64,000 nt of DNA from Actinomycetota bacterium (GCA_009702965.1 WLHB01000002.1:25757-89756); one strand, 5' to 3'; positions 1 through 8,612 are shown, numbered from the stretch's first letter. Translations and numbers: made by a program. The notes: generated from the letters alone by a model not told the origin.

Positions 1-225
1 GATCAAGGAGAGATCACTCAGCAATTACTTTTCATGGGCGCCTGTTTTGCAATCCTTGCCTTCTTTCTCGACTCAACATGGGGATTGTTGGCCGGTACTG
101 CACGGAGCTGGCTCAGTGGTGATGAACGACGGCTTATAACGCTTCGGGCTTTAGGAGGAATCGTCATCATGGTTTTAGGAATTTTGGTTATTGCAACGGC
201 CGCTCGTGATTTAATCGCCAAATGA
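1..225 (+). CDS. LysE/RhtB-type amino-acid exporter, C-terminal fragment
   Basis: The reading frame is open from the first base of the window, so only the last 74 residues are present. They form a hydrophobic segment (GACFAILAFFLDSTWGLLAG), a short polar linker, and a last hydrophobic segment (GGIVIMVLGILVIATAARD). This matches the C-terminal two helices of LysE/RhtB family transporters, which export amino acids or similar small molecules across the inner membrane. The stop overlaps the ATG of the next gene as ATGA, so the two are probably co-transcribed and translationally coupled. Substrate cannot be told. Family assignment is moderate because the N-terminal half lies outside the window. 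Confidence 0.6.
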   Translation, partial: DQGEITQQLLFMGACFAILAFFLDSTWGLLAGTARSWLSGDERRLITLRALGGIVIMVLGILVIATAARDLIAK

Positions 226-923
226 GTTCATCTGCCATTAAGCGCCCTGAAAAACCAGCTCGCGACACAATTGCGCCATCTGATCTCACCTTTGGACTTT
301 CCACTTGTAAGCGATGTATCTGGATCAAATACTGGTTCAAAGTCACAATGCCAGGACAATTTCCATTGGTAAAGCCATTGGCTGATGCGCAGGAAGAACA
401 TTTTCGCCGCGCTTCCATGCAAGATCTAGATCCCACATTAGCGCCAGGAGTTGTTAAGCAGTGGGGTCAGTGGGTGAAATCTTCTCCTTTAGTTATTGCG
501 GGTCGAACAACGACGTGGAAGATTCTTGGAATTTATGATCTGCTCGCCCATTATGAAGATGGATCTGTCGGAATTATTGATTGCAAAGTTTCTGATTCAG
601 ATCGTGATAACGGTCAATTCTATGCTCCGCAACTAGAGGCGTACGCACACGCGCTTGAAAACCCTGATCGCGGAAAGCCCTTTCCAGTCTCATCGATGGG
701 ACTCCTTGTATGGAAACTCAATGGAGTCACTCCTACCGCCGATGGAACACACGGGTTTGGGGTTACCCAGCATTATCTTCCGGTCGAACGAGATAGTAAA
801 AAATTTCACGCGCTGCTTGAAGAACTCGTGGATGTTATCGAAGGTGAATTTCCGGATGCTGGTCCTGAATGCCCAACCTGTAACTACCTCGTGCAGAGAG
901 CAGAGATTCAATCAATCGGATGA
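222..923 (+). CDS. PD-(D/E)XK superfamily (RecB/Cas4-like) nuclease domain protein with two CxxC pairs
   Basis: 233 residues. The PD-(D/E)XK core is visible: GIYD with Asp106, IIDCK with Asp120 and Lys122, and QLEAY with Gln137 and Tyr141, the QxxxY motif of RecB-like nucleases. CKRC (Cys29, Cys32) lies before the core and CPTC (Cys217, Cys220) at the C-terminus. These would come together in the fold, as the cysteines of Cas4/AddB Fe-S nucleases do, but the two-plus-two CxxC spacing differs from the classic Cas4 one-plus-three. Expected activity is metal-dependent DNA cleavage or DNA-end processing. No helicase, cas gene or repeat array is nearby. It is coupled to the LysE-like gene upstream and its last 12 bases overlap the convergent plsC gene. 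Biological role unknown. Confidence 0.6.
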   Translation: MSSSAIKRPEKPARDTIAPSDLTFGLSTCKRCIWIKYWFKVTMPGQFPLVKPLADAQEEHFRRASMQDLDPTLAPGVVKQWGQWVKSSPLVIAGRTTTWKILGIYDLLAHYEDGSVGIIDCKVSDSDRDNGQFYAPQLEAYAHALENPDRGKPFPVSSMGLLVWKLNGVTPTADGTHGFGVTQHYLPVERDSKKFHALLEELVDVIEGEFPDAGPECPTCNYLVQRAEIQSIG

Positions 924-1625
924 ATCAGACTCCTGATCGCGTTTAGTTGATCCTGGTTTCTTAGCCTTCACTGCATACTCATCGACATACTCTTGCCCGG
1001 ATAGCTCCTGCAGGCGTGCCATGATTTTATCTGTTACTTCGCGAAGGTATGCCTGATCGGTTGAATCACCATCAAAGTACATGGCTTCACCAAATGTCAT
1101 TCCTACGCGCTTGATATTTGGAATCACTTGACCTGATGGTTGAATTTTTTCAGTGTTAAACATTGCTACAGGAATAACTGGGGCTCCTGATTCGATAGCC
1201 AGGCGAGCGATACCTGTGCGCCCTCGGTAGAGGCGGCCATCTGGAGAACGAGTACCTTCTGGGTAAATTCCAAGACATTTTCCTTCAGATAGAACCTGAA
1301 GTCCTGTGATGAGTGCGGCTTCGCTACGCCTTCCACCTGAACGATCAACTGGAACCTGGCCGAGGGCGATAAAGGTTAATTTCTTCAGCAGACCTTTAGG
1401 CCCAGGGGATGTGAAGTACTCACTCTTCGCGAGGAAGGTTACTTTGCGAGGAACGACCAACGGCATAAATATGGAGTCGCTAAATGAAAGGTGGTTTGAG
1501 GCAATAATCAGTGGACCAGAGCCAGGAACATTACGCAGACCCTTTACCTTCGGGCGAAAGAGAATCATGAGGAAGGGTGTGAGGAAAGCGCGCAAAGTGC
1601 CATAGGGCAGATTGTTCATGCTCAT
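912..1625 (-). CDS. plsC: 1-acyl-sn-glycerol-3-phosphate acyltransferase (PlsC family), first paralog
   Basis: 237 residues, normal for the family. It carries the acyltransferase motif NHLSFSD (His45, Asp50), a VPVDRSG block and the substrate motif EGTRS. It should acylate lysophosphatidic acid at the inner membrane to give phosphatidic acid. Start: ATG 1625 has an AAAGGGG Shine-Dalgarno 7 bases upstream, so unlike many neighbours this mRNA has a leader. A second PlsC-type gene lies at 53991-54800; the two may differ in acyl preference or one may act in glycolipid synthesis. The last 12 bases overlap the convergent nuclease-like gene. Confidence 0.85.
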   Translation of the reverse strand: MSMNNLPYGTLRAFLTPFLMILFRPKVKGLRNVPGSGPLIIASNHLSFSDSIFMPLVVPRKVTFLAKSEYFTSPGPKGLLKKLTFIALGQVPVDRSGGRRSEAALITGLQVLSEGKCLGIYPEGTRSPDGRLYRGRTGIARLAIESGAPVIPVAMFNTEKIQPSGQVIPNIKRVGMTFGEAMYFDGDSTDQAYLREVTDKIMARLQELSGQEYVDEYAVKAKKPGSTKRDQESDSSD

Positions 1626-1674
1626 AATTTATCCCCTTTCTACTCAATCTGGTCAGTTTATGCGAATATAAAGC

Positions 1675-1971
1675 ATGGTACCAACCTCAGATGAGTCAAA
1701 ACCAGAGCAGAATCCTGGCCAAGATGACCAAGATCTCATAGATGACAAATTTAACGCTCTGGTCTCTGGACTCTCTCTGGATCAAAGCGCGCCGACTGAT
1801 TATCTTGACTCGATCGCAGATCAGCACGAGGTTGACGGCTTTACTCCCCCAGAACCGCAGCGAATTAATTTCTTCACTTCAATCAAAGATGGCATGAAAG
1901 CATTTAAGAAGTGGAAGGATAACCCTAGAAGAGATAACACAGACCTCGATGATGATGGAGCGCAGCTATGA
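1675..1971 (+). CDS. Hypothetical small acidic protein
   Basis: 98 residues, rich in Asp, Glu and Gln in the first 60, then a basic stretch (DGMKAFKKWKDNPRR) and an acidic tail. No signal peptide, membrane helix or cysteine. I do not recognise the family. Its stop overlaps the ATG of the following oxidoreductase (ATGA), which supports real translation and co-expression. A TGCGAATAT extended -10 at 1661-1669 ends 5 bases before the ATG, which could make the mRNA leaderless. The composition suggests a partly disordered protein. Confidence 0.6.
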   Translation: MVPTSDESKPEQNPGQDDQDLIDDKFNALVSGLSLDQSAPTDYLDSIADQHEVDGFTPPEPQRINFFTSIKDGMKAFKKWKDNPRRDNTDLDDDGAQL

Positions 1972-2954
1972 GTACAGAATTTAGATGGGGAATCCTTGCA
2001 AGTGGTGGAATTGCACAAGCATTTGCACGAGATCTTTCATACTTTAATCATCACATTGTCGCTGCCGTAGGTTCACGTTCTCAAGAAAGCGCGGATTCAT
2101 TCGCTGCAGAATTTCCTGGGTGCACAGCTTATTCAAGTTATGAAGCACTCGTCGCAGACCCAACGCTCGATGCCATCTATGTTGCATCACCACATCCATA
2201 TCACGTGAGCAATACCGTCCTTGCACTTAATGCCGGAAAGCCAGTCTTATGTGAAAAACCATTCACTATCAATGCAGCCGAAGCTCGCCAGATGAAAGCG
2301 GCAGCTGATGCAAACGGTGTGGCCCTCATGGAAGCAATGTGGGCACGCTTCTTGCCACACATGCATAAGGTCCGTGAAATTCTTGCATCCGGAATCCTTG
2401 GAGATATCTGGGCAGTTGAGGCAGATCACGGACAACGTCTTTCAGATTATGCCAACCCTCGACACTGGGAGCCATCACTTGGCGGCGGCGCACTTCTAGA
2501 TCTTGGGATTTATCCAATCTCTTTTGCTCATATGGTTCTGGGCGTTCCAGATAAAATCACATCCTCTGCAACCTTTACAGATAAAGGTGTAGATGCGAGT
2601 TCTACTGTAATTTTTGATTACAAGAGCGGTGCTCAAGCAATACTTACCTCAAATATGATGGTCTCAACTCCTTGTAGGGCAACGATCTGCGGCACTCTTG
2701 GAAAGATAGAGATTGATCGCACTTTCTACAATCCAGCTTCAATGCGCGTGATTATGCATGATGGAACAACCACGGAATATCCCAATGAGTATAAGGGTCA
2801 TGGACTCCGTGATCAGGCTCTTGAATTTGAGAGAGTTGTTCGTAGCGGTGCCAAGAGTTCAGCTATTTTGACGCCAGATGAATCAATTCTCATAATGGAA
2901 TCACTCGATGAAGTGCGAAAGCAGATTGGCCTTATTTACCCAAGCGAGAGATAG
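1968..2954 (+). CDS. Gfo/Idh/MocA family NAD(P)-dependent oxidoreductase
   Basis: 328 residues. The N-terminus is a Rossmann fold (WGILASGGIAQAFARDL), with the family EKP motif in VLCEKPFTIN near residue 98 and the GGGALLDLGIYPIS segment that precedes the active-site region. Members oxidise or reduce sugars, inositols or related polyols with NAD(P). The exact substrate cannot be read from sequence; the closest architecture is the dihydrodiol/D-xylose dehydrogenase type. It overlaps the acidic small protein upstream by 4 bases. The convergent ROK kinase 20 bases downstream is also sugar-related, but the two are not co-transcribed. Confidence 0.8.
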   Translation: MSTEFRWGILASGGIAQAFARDLSYFNHHIVAAVGSRSQESADSFAAEFPGCTAYSSYEALVADPTLDAIYVASPHPYHVSNTVLALNAGKPVLCEKPFTINAAEARQMKAAADANGVALMEAMWARFLPHMHKVREILASGILGDIWAVEADHGQRLSDYANPRHWEPSLGGGALLDLGIYPISFAHMVLGVPDKITSSATFTDKGVDASSTVIFDYKSGAQAILTSNMMVSTPCRATICGTLGKIEIDRTFYNPASMRVIMHDGTTTEYPNEYKGHGLRDQALEFERVVRSGAKSSAILTPDESILIMESLDEVRKQIGLIYPSER

Positions 2955-2973
2955 CGTGCAGAGCAGATTTCAC

Positions 2974-3918
2974 TTATAGTCGAGCGAGATCTGCAACTCC
3001 TACTAGCCCAGCTTCATTTCCCAACTGCGCGGGAACAATATCTGGGTATGGATGCTTACCTGCAAATGGCATATGACGAATCAAAGACTGACGGGTGGGC
3101 TCTAGAAGTATCTCCCCCGCATCAACAACTCCACCACCGATAACAATGCGAGTGGGGTCAAGGATCACACTCAATGAAGCGATCCCTGCCCCTAAGTAAT
3201 GTGCAGTTGTATTAAAAGCTGCCAGTGCCACCGCATCTCCTGCCTGCGCAGCTTCGGTGATGTGCTTTCCTGTGAGCCCATCGAGGGTTCCATTTCCAAG
3301 GGAAAGTAGATTGCGTGCAAGTTCTGGGGTCGCACTAATTGCTTCACGCGCATGACGCATCAGCGCGCTTCCACTTGCATACTGCTCGAAACAGCCGCGC
3401 GCTCCACATCCACAGAGATGTCCTTCAGGCACTACTCGCATATGGCCGATCTCAGCTGCTGTTCCAAAACCACCTCGATAGAGATTGCCATTCACAACTA
3501 TTCCGCCACCGATTCCAGTGCCAACAGTGACAATCAAAAGATGGTCATGTCCACGACCCGCACCGAAAGCCGCTTCGCCCCATGCGGCGGCATTGGCATC
3601 ATTTTCGATAACAACTGGAAGACCAATCAATGCAGTCAACTGTGCATCGAGGTCAACGCCATTCCAACCAGCGATGTTCGGCGTTGCCAACATAGTTTTT
3701 CTATCGGATGAGACAAAACCTGCAGCTGAAATACCTACGGACTCAACTGTGTAAGCAGCCATCAACTCTCGTGCAACATCTGCGATTGCTGCTGTGAGCG
3801 CTTGACCACCCTCACGTGGCGTATCACGCCGTGCATCGATAAGAATTTTTCCCGATGCATCTACTACCCCACCAAGAACTTTTGTCCCTCCGACATCAAT
3901 GCCGATTGTGTAGGTCAT
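2974..3918 (-). CDS. ROK family glucokinase
   Basis: 314 residues. Phosphate-binding loop GIDVGGTKVLGG at the N-terminus, catalytic ENDANA (Asp107), and the ROK zinc signature with His159 (GHM) and CGCGARGC (Cys169, Cys171, Cys176) followed by FEQYASGSAL. This pattern fits ATP-dependent glucokinase, giving glucose-6-phosphate in the cytoplasm. No DNA-binding domain is fused, so it is a kinase rather than a ROK repressor. It lies 8 bases after the SRPBCC gene on the same strand and is probably transcribed with it. Confidence 0.85.
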   Translation of the reverse strand: MTYTIGIDVGGTKVLGGVVDASGKILIDARRDTPREGGQALTAAIADVARELMAAYTVESVGISAAGFVSSDRKTMLATPNIAGWNGVDLDAQLTALIGLPVVIENDANAAAWGEAAFGAGRGHDHLLIVTVGTGIGGGIVVNGNLYRGGFGTAAEIGHMRVVPEGHLCGCGARGCFEQYASGSALMRHAREAISATPELARNLLSLGNGTLDGLTGKHITEAAQAGDAVALAAFNTTAHYLGAGIASLSVILDPTRIVIGGGVVDAGEILLEPTRQSLIRHMPFAGKHPYPDIVPAQLGNEAGLVGVADLARL

Positions 3919-3926
3919 AGATATCT

Positions 3927-4361
3927 TTAAGCTTCGCAGTGCTCTTTTAGCTGCGCAAGTGTTTGATCAATAGTCATTTTCTCTTGCTTGGTAACCATCA
4001 TTTGCGGAATCGGCATAGAGACTCCCACCGAAAGTTCGTATGTCACTTCTGTTTCATCTCCAAGATCCTTAACGGAGTAAGCACCATCCATCTTGGTGAG
4101 CATGTTGGCATCTTCGAGTTCGAATTCAACTCGCCCAGGTGCACCGTCCCAGTTATAGGTAAGAGAGACTTCATCTTTGAGAGCGCCAGCGCTAATAGTC
4201 ATGGTGACGCCAGTGACTCGACCGGCCTCATCCCTTTCGGTGATTTTGACTTTTGTTATGGAATCCGACCATTCGGGGTATTTCTCGAGGTCAAACAAGA
4301 CCTCGGTAACCTGGCTCATTGACGCTTCAATAACAACTGTTGATTTGCTCATATCGCTCAT
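3927..4361 (-). CDS. SRPBCC (START/polyketide cyclase-like) lipid- or ligand-binding protein
   Basis: 144 residues. It begins SKSTVVIEASMSQVTEVLFDLEKYPEWS, the usual opening of SRPBCC helix-grip proteins, followed by alternating beta strands and a C-terminal helix (QTLAQLKEHCEA). Members bind hydrophobic ligands or act as cyclases or dehydratases; here no catalytic residues can be assigned. The start is supported by TAACCT at 4368-4373, 6 bases before ATG 4361, a leaderless promoter. The acyl-CoA ligase gene diverges 72 bases away, so a lipid-related role is possible but inferred only from proximity. Confidence 0.7.
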   Translation of the reverse strand: MSDMSKSTVVIEASMSQVTEVLFDLEKYPEWSDSITKVKITERDEAGRVTGVTMTISAGALKDEVSLTYNWDGAPGRVEFELEDANMLTKMDGAYSVKDLGDETEVTYELSVGVSMPIPQMMVTKQEKMTIDQTLAQLKEHCEA

Positions 4362-4367
4362 GGCGCA

Positions 4368-4373
4368 AGGTTA
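4368..4373 (-). promoter_or_regulatory. Leaderless -10 (TAACCT) of the SRPBCC gene
   Basis: TANNNT hexamer ending 6 bases before ATG 4361 on the minus strand; transcription would begin at or next to the start codon. Confidence 0.55.
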
Positions 4374-4421
4374 CCTTGAGAAATCTCTTTCTGGGCTCTC
4401 CCATTTTTGCCAATCGGGCGC

Positions 4422-4427
4422 TAGCGT
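4422..4427 (+). promoter_or_regulatory. Leaderless -10 (TAGCGT) of the acyl-CoA ligase gene
   Basis: TAGCGT ends 6 bases before ATG 4434 and favours that ATG over the in-frame TTG at 4428, which would sit directly on the hexamer. The same hexamer at the same distance precedes four genes in this window. Confidence 0.6.
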
Positions 4428-4433
4428 TTGCCC

Positions 4434-6227
4434 ATGACAACTTACTCCGTACCTCCACTGGTCCCTGCTGCCACTGAGGGAAACCTCACCGAATTGATCG
4501 CTCACCGCGCATGGTTTGAGCCAGAGCGCGTGGTGATGTCGCGTCCACTTGGAGATGGTTGGCAGCCAGTTTCAGCACGTGAAGTCGAAGCAGAGGTGCG
4601 TGCCACTGCAAAAGGTTTAGTCGCCGCTGGAATAAATGTTGGTGACAGAGTTGCGATTATGGCTCGTACTCGTTACGAGTGGACAATCCTAGATTTCGCG
4701 ATCTGGTTTGCAGGTGGATGTGTTGTCCCTATCTATGAGACATCATCTGCTGAACAAGTGGATTGGATCTTGAGTGACTCCGGTTCAGTCGGAGTAATTG
4801 TTGAAACCCCAACTCATCGCGAACTCGTGCAGACAGTCCTTCCTTCACACACAAAGCATGTGTGGACAATGACCGAAGACGTTCTCTCGGTTCTTGCCAA
4901 AGCCGGTGCACACATTAGCGATGATGAAATTGATCGTCGTCGAAATTCACTTACTCCAGAGACACTTGCCACCCTTATCTATACATCAGGAACCACGGGC
5001 CGACCAAAGGGCGTCAGTCTTACTCACGGAAACTTTCTCTCAGAGTGTGGAAACGTTGTACAAGGCGCTTCAGATTTATTCCTTAAGCCTGGCGGTTCAA
5101 CACTTCTCTTCTTGCCTGTCGCCCACGTCTTTGGTCGTATGGTTCAAATCGGAGCGATCACTGCTGGACTTCATTTAGCGCATTGCAGCGATCCAGTCGG
5201 TCGACTCTTGCCCGATCTTCAATCATTTAAACCAACCTTCGTGCTCGCAGTTCCTCGTATCTTTGAAAAGGTCTATAACGGAGCAGAAGCTAAGGCAGAG
5301 GCAGCAGGAAAAGGGAAAATCTTTAGAAAGGCAGCCGAGATCGCAATTGCCTATAGCGAGAATATCGATGCTAAGAAATTTAACCCGATGCTTTCATTTA
5401 AGCATGCCCTCTTCGACAAGTTAGTTTTCTCAAAGATTCGCACCACTCTTGGCGGCGCAGTTGAGGCCGCAATTTCAGGAGGCGCTCCTCTTGGTGCTCG
5501 CCTTGGTCACTTCTTCCGCGGTGCAGGTGTCACAATTTATGAGGGCTATGGATTAACCGAGACAACTGCTGGCGCGACTCTGAACATCACTGGTCACCTA
5601 AAGATCGGTACCGTTGGTCGTCCAATTCCAGGAACCTCGGTGAGAATCGCTGAAGATGGTGAAGTTCTCATCAAGGGACCGATCGTCATGAGAGGGTATT
5701 GGCAGAATGACGATGCTAATGCCGAAGTCTTTGATAACGATCGCTGGTTCAAATCTGGCGATCTAGGAAAACTTGATGAGGAAGGCTTCCTGTCCATTGT
5801 TGGACGAAAGAAAGAGCTGATCGTTACGGCAGGTGGAAAGAATGTTGCGCCTGCAGTCCTTGAAGATCGTCTTCGTGCGCATCCACTTGTAAGTCAGTGC
5901 ATGGTCGTAGGTGATAACAAACCATTTATTGCAGCGTTGATCACAATCGATGCTGAAATGTCCAAAGGATGGATTGCAGCACACAAGAAGGATGGCGCAA
6001 CAATTGAATCACTTCGCCATGACCCAGATTTAATTGCAGTAATTCAAACTGCAGTAGATGAGGCCAACAAAGCTGTCAGTAAGGCTGAGTCAATTCGTAA
6101 ATTCACAATTCTTGGTGAGGACTTCACTATCGCTGGTGGACACTTGACTGCAAAGCTTTCGGTCAAGCGCCATGTGGTTGCAGCCCAATTTGCCAAGGAA
6201 ATTGATGACCTTTACATCAAAGAGTAA
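4434..6227 (+). CDS. Long-chain acyl-CoA synthetase (FadD15-like AMP-forming ligase)
   Basis: 597 residues. AMP-binding signature YTSGTTGRPKG at about 183-193, the ATP motif YEGYGLTETTAG, and the fatty-acyl segment DNDRWFKSGDLG followed by GRKKELIVTAGGKNVAP. It activates fatty acids to acyl-CoA through an acyl-AMP intermediate. The 600-residue length and order match the actinobacterial FadD15/long-chain ligase group. Start ATG 4434 is chosen from the TAGCGT promoter; an in-frame TTG lies six bases upstream. It is followed 15 bases later, in the same frame, by a histidine kinase gene. Its product could feed the fadA-fadB genes at 15.9-19.2 kb. Confidence 0.88.
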   Translation: MTTYSVPPLVPAATEGNLTELIAHRAWFEPERVVMSRPLGDGWQPVSAREVEAEVRATAKGLVAAGINVGDRVAIMARTRYEWTILDFAIWFAGGCVVPIYETSSAEQVDWILSDSGSVGVIVETPTHRELVQTVLPSHTKHVWTMTEDVLSVLAKAGAHISDDEIDRRRNSLTPETLATLIYTSGTTGRPKGVSLTHGNFLSECGNVVQGASDLFLKPGGSTLLFLPVAHVFGRMVQIGAITAGLHLAHCSDPVGRLLPDLQSFKPTFVLAVPRIFEKVYNGAEAKAEAAGKGKIFRKAAEIAIAYSENIDAKKFNPMLSFKHALFDKLVFSKIRTTLGGAVEAAISGGAPLGARLGHFFRGAGVTIYEGYGLTETTAGATLNITGHLKIGTVGRPIPGTSVRIAEDGEVLIKGPIVMRGYWQNDDANAEVFDNDRWFKSGDLGKLDEEGFLSIVGRKKELIVTAGGKNVAPAVLEDRLRAHPLVSQCMVVGDNKPFIAALITIDAEMSKGWIAAHKKDGATIESLRHDPDLIAVIQTAVDEANKAVSKAESIRKFTILGEDFTIAGGHLTAKLSVKRHVVAAQFAKEIDDLYIKE

Positions 6228-6242
6228 GAGGTAGGGCTCATC

Positions 6243-6800
6243 GTGGCGCAATCGGCAAGAATCGCGATTGCCCAGGATATTCACGATGGGATCGCACAAG
6301 ATCTCATCGCACTTGGCTATCACCTTGATTTAATCTTGGCCGAGCCTGCTACGCCGGCGTCGGTTCGCCATGAGGTGCGCACAGTGCGCCACGATCTCTC
6401 TGCCCTGATAGTTAAGGTGCGCAATGAAATCTTCGACCTGCGAAGCAGTGGAGATTTCTGGATTGAGATTGATCAGATTGCCGCATCTATCTCACCGATC
6501 ATCGTAACCGACCGCGGTGGCTGCAAACTTAATCCCGAAGCTTCTGCCCTTGTCTTGCAAGTGGCTCCTGAACTTCTGCGCAATGCTGCTCGCCACTCTG
6601 GGGCTAGCCAGATACACCTTTCATTTACTGCCCAGAATAATCAGACCGTGGTTACTATCCAAGATAACGGTTCTGGCGGTGCGACAGTCAGTCAAGGTCG
6701 TTACGGACTTCTTGGATGTATTGAACGCGTTGAAAGTTATGGCGGGTTCATGACAATTGAGAGCGGAGAAAAGGGAACCACAGTCGCGATCACTCTATGA
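6243..6800 (+). CDS. Minimal histidine kinase (HisKA_3 + HATPase) with no sensor domain
   Basis: 185 residues, GTG start. The dimerisation/phosphoacceptor motif RIAIAQDIHDGIAQDL begins at residue 6, with the presumed phosphorylated His at position 14, so there is no room for a PAS, GAF or membrane sensor. The ATP-binding half is intact: N-box ELLRNAARHSG, DNGSGG, and GLLGCIERVESYGG. It is a cytosolic NarL-class kinase core. It overlaps the response regulator by 4 bases. The frame is continuous with the upstream ligase, separated by one TAA and five codons, so a readthrough fusion or lost sensor domain is worth considering. Input signal unknown. Confidence 0.8.
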   Translation: MAQSARIAIAQDIHDGIAQDLIALGYHLDLILAEPATPASVRHEVRTVRHDLSALIVKVRNEIFDLRSSGDFWIEIDQIAASISPIIVTDRGGCKLNPEASALVLQVAPELLRNAARHSGASQIHLSFTAQNNQTVVTIQDNGSGGATVSQGRYGLLGCIERVESYGGFMTIESGEKGTTVAITL

Positions 6801-7408
6801 GCGCGACAGTTCTAGTTGTCGATGATCATCCAGTAGTCAGAGTGGGAATCGTTAAGTCACTCACCGCCGCGGGCTTTAACTGCATCGGTCAAGCCAGTTC
6901 TGTGAAAGAAGCGATAGCGGCAATCGCACTTCACAATCCTCAGGTAATTTCAGTAGATCTCAATCTTCCTGATGGCAATGGGCTGGAAATAGTTCAGTGG
7001 GTGAAAAAGCACTCTGCAACAACTGTCGTAATCGTCCTAAGCCTCAATGATGAACTTGATCTCATCTCCGCAGCAGCAAGAGCAGGTGCGAATGGATTCA
7101 TCTCGAAATCATCGGGTATTGAACTTCTGGTTGCAGCGATTGAGAACGCACTACTCCAACCCACAACCTTTACAAGTAATCGCGCTTTAGAGTTGCTGAT
7201 GAGAGAGAAAACAGTTGATCTGCTTTCACCGCGTGAGATCACTGTGACCAGCTACTTGGCAGGAGAGAAGAACATCTCTGAAATAGCAACTGCGATGTTT
7301 ATCTCCCAAGCGACTGTAAAAACACATATTGCTTCAATCTATCGAAAACTTGATGCTCACTCTCGCCAGAGCGCGGTTGCTCGCGCGAAGGCTATTGGTT
7401 TGCTTTAA
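6797..7408 (+). CDS. NarL/FixJ-family response regulator
   Basis: 203 residues. Receiver domain with Asp9-Asp10, phosphoacceptor Asp54 (ISVDLNLPDG) and the FISK lysine near 103. The C-terminal LuxR-type helix-turn-helix (LSPREITVTSYLAGEKNISEIA then ATVKTHIASIYRKL) starts near residue 138. It is coupled (ATGA) to the kinase and forms a two-component pair. Target genes cannot be read from sequence; no repeated operator was noticed beside the operon. It converges on the glycosyltransferase gene, with a single base between the two stops. Confidence 0.88.
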   Translation: MSATVLVVDDHPVVRVGIVKSLTAAGFNCIGQASSVKEAIAAIALHNPQVISVDLNLPDGNGLEIVQWVKKHSATTVVIVLSLNDELDLISAAARAGANGFISKSSGIELLVAAIENALLQPTTFTSNRALELLMREKTVDLLSPREITVTSYLAGEKNISEIATAMFISQATVKTHIASIYRKLDAHSRQSAVARAKAIGLL

Positions 7409-7409
7409 A

Positions 7410-8606
7410 TCATGGGTTTGGTCTAAGAAGTCCTGAGAATCTTTCCGACCAAATCTGCCAACGCCATTGATCAATCACCCATTCGCGACCACGTAATCCC
7501 ATATCGCGCGCACGTTCATTATCGAGTAAGAGTTCCTCAATCGAGTGCGCTACCGCAGTTACATCTCTTCCATCAACTACAAGGCCTGTGATGCCATCTA
7601 AAACCGCATCTGGTGCTCCCCCAGAATTTCCTGCAATCACAGGGAGAGCACAGGCACTTGCTTCAAGATAAACGATGCCGAGACCTTCCACTTCTAAACC
7701 CGCAAAGCGTGAGCGAGAAGGCATTGCAAAAATTTCACCAACACATATGTATCGTGGGAGTTCTGCATATGCGATTCGCCCAATGAAGGTGATGTGTGAA
7801 TCTACCTGAAGCTTTTTCGCTCTTCCTTCGAGATATCCGCGATATGGCCCTTCGCCAATGAGTACAAGGTGAGCGTTTGGAATCTTTTGAAGCACCTGCG
7901 GCATCGCTTCGATGAGTGAATCTTGACCTTTGCGATGAACAAGTCGACCAACGCTGACTATCACGCGCTTATCGAGTAATCCCAAAGTCTTCTTCAGATC
8001 CGTAGAGTCCACAGGTGCAAAATGGTCGGTATCAATTCCTGGGGCGATTTTTACCATCGCGCTCTGCGCTGATGTATCTATCGCACGAGAAATCGCGTTG
8101 CGCGTAAATTCGCCTAGGTAGGTCAGGTGATCAACTCTTCGAGAAATCAACTTCATTGCGATGGTAAACGGCCAGAGACGAGACCACCACACTTCATGCC
8201 CGTGAGTGAGGGCAATTATTCGCGTGATGCCGGCGCGACGAATGGACCATGAGAGAAGACCAAGGGGCGCGGCAGCGCCAAAGAAAGCCGTTGTAATGCC
8301 CCTCTCTCGAATCAAAGAGGAGATGCAGAATGCAACGCCAGGAGTGGGTAGAAGTATCCGCGCTTTATCGCGAATAACTTCAACGCCGTAGTTTTCAAGC
8401 CATTGCTGGTCGTAGTCGTTGCTCTTATCTTGTGCGCTTGTGTACACAATGACAGTGTTTTGAGGTAGCCGTTCGATAAGTCCGATGATGAAGGTTTCTA
8501 TGCCGCCAGCTCTTGGGCCAAAGTCGTTAGTGATACAGAGAATTTTCTCCACTAGAAATGGCGGGTTCTTCGGAGAGTTTGATTCCAAAGGGCCGTTTAC
8601 CTGCAT
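7410..8606 (-). CDS. GT4-family glycosyltransferase (PimB-like mannosyltransferase)
   Basis: 398 residues. The N-terminal domain starts ILCITNDFGPRAGGIETF, the C-terminal GT-B nucleotide-sugar domain carries VSVGRLVHRKGQDSLIEAMP, and the donor-site segment reads RFAGLEVEGLGIVYLEASACALPVIA with the two Glu of the EX7E motif. These features match actinobacterial PimB-type enzymes that add mannose to phosphatidylinositol mannosides, although acceptor specificity is inferred. Start: TAGCCT at 8613-8618 lies 6 bases before ATG 8606, which supports this start over the internal GTG at 8552 where family similarity begins. The product therefore has about 18 extra N-terminal residues. Confidence 0.78.
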   Translation of the reverse strand: MQVNGPLESNSPKNPPFLVEKILCITNDFGPRAGGIETFIIGLIERLPQNTVIVYTSAQDKSNDYDQQWLENYGVEVIRDKARILLPTPGVAFCISSLIRERGITTAFFGAAAPLGLLSWSIRRAGITRIIALTHGHEVWWSRLWPFTIAMKLISRRVDHLTYLGEFTRNAISRAIDTSAQSAMVKIAPGIDTDHFAPVDSTDLKKTLGLLDKRVIVSVGRLVHRKGQDSLIEAMPQVLQKIPNAHLVLIGEGPYRGYLEGRAKKLQVDSHITFIGRIAYAELPRYICVGEIFAMPSRSRFAGLEVEGLGIVYLEASACALPVIAGNSGGAPDAVLDGITGLVVDGRDVTAVAHSIEELLLDNERARDMGLRGREWVIDQWRWQIWSERFSGLLRPNP

Positions 8607-8612
8607 TCGGTA

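Noticed and set aside
222-923. Possible CRISPR-associated Cas4
   Set aside because: No repeat array, cas1 or cas2 in the window, and the cysteine layout is not that of Cas4.
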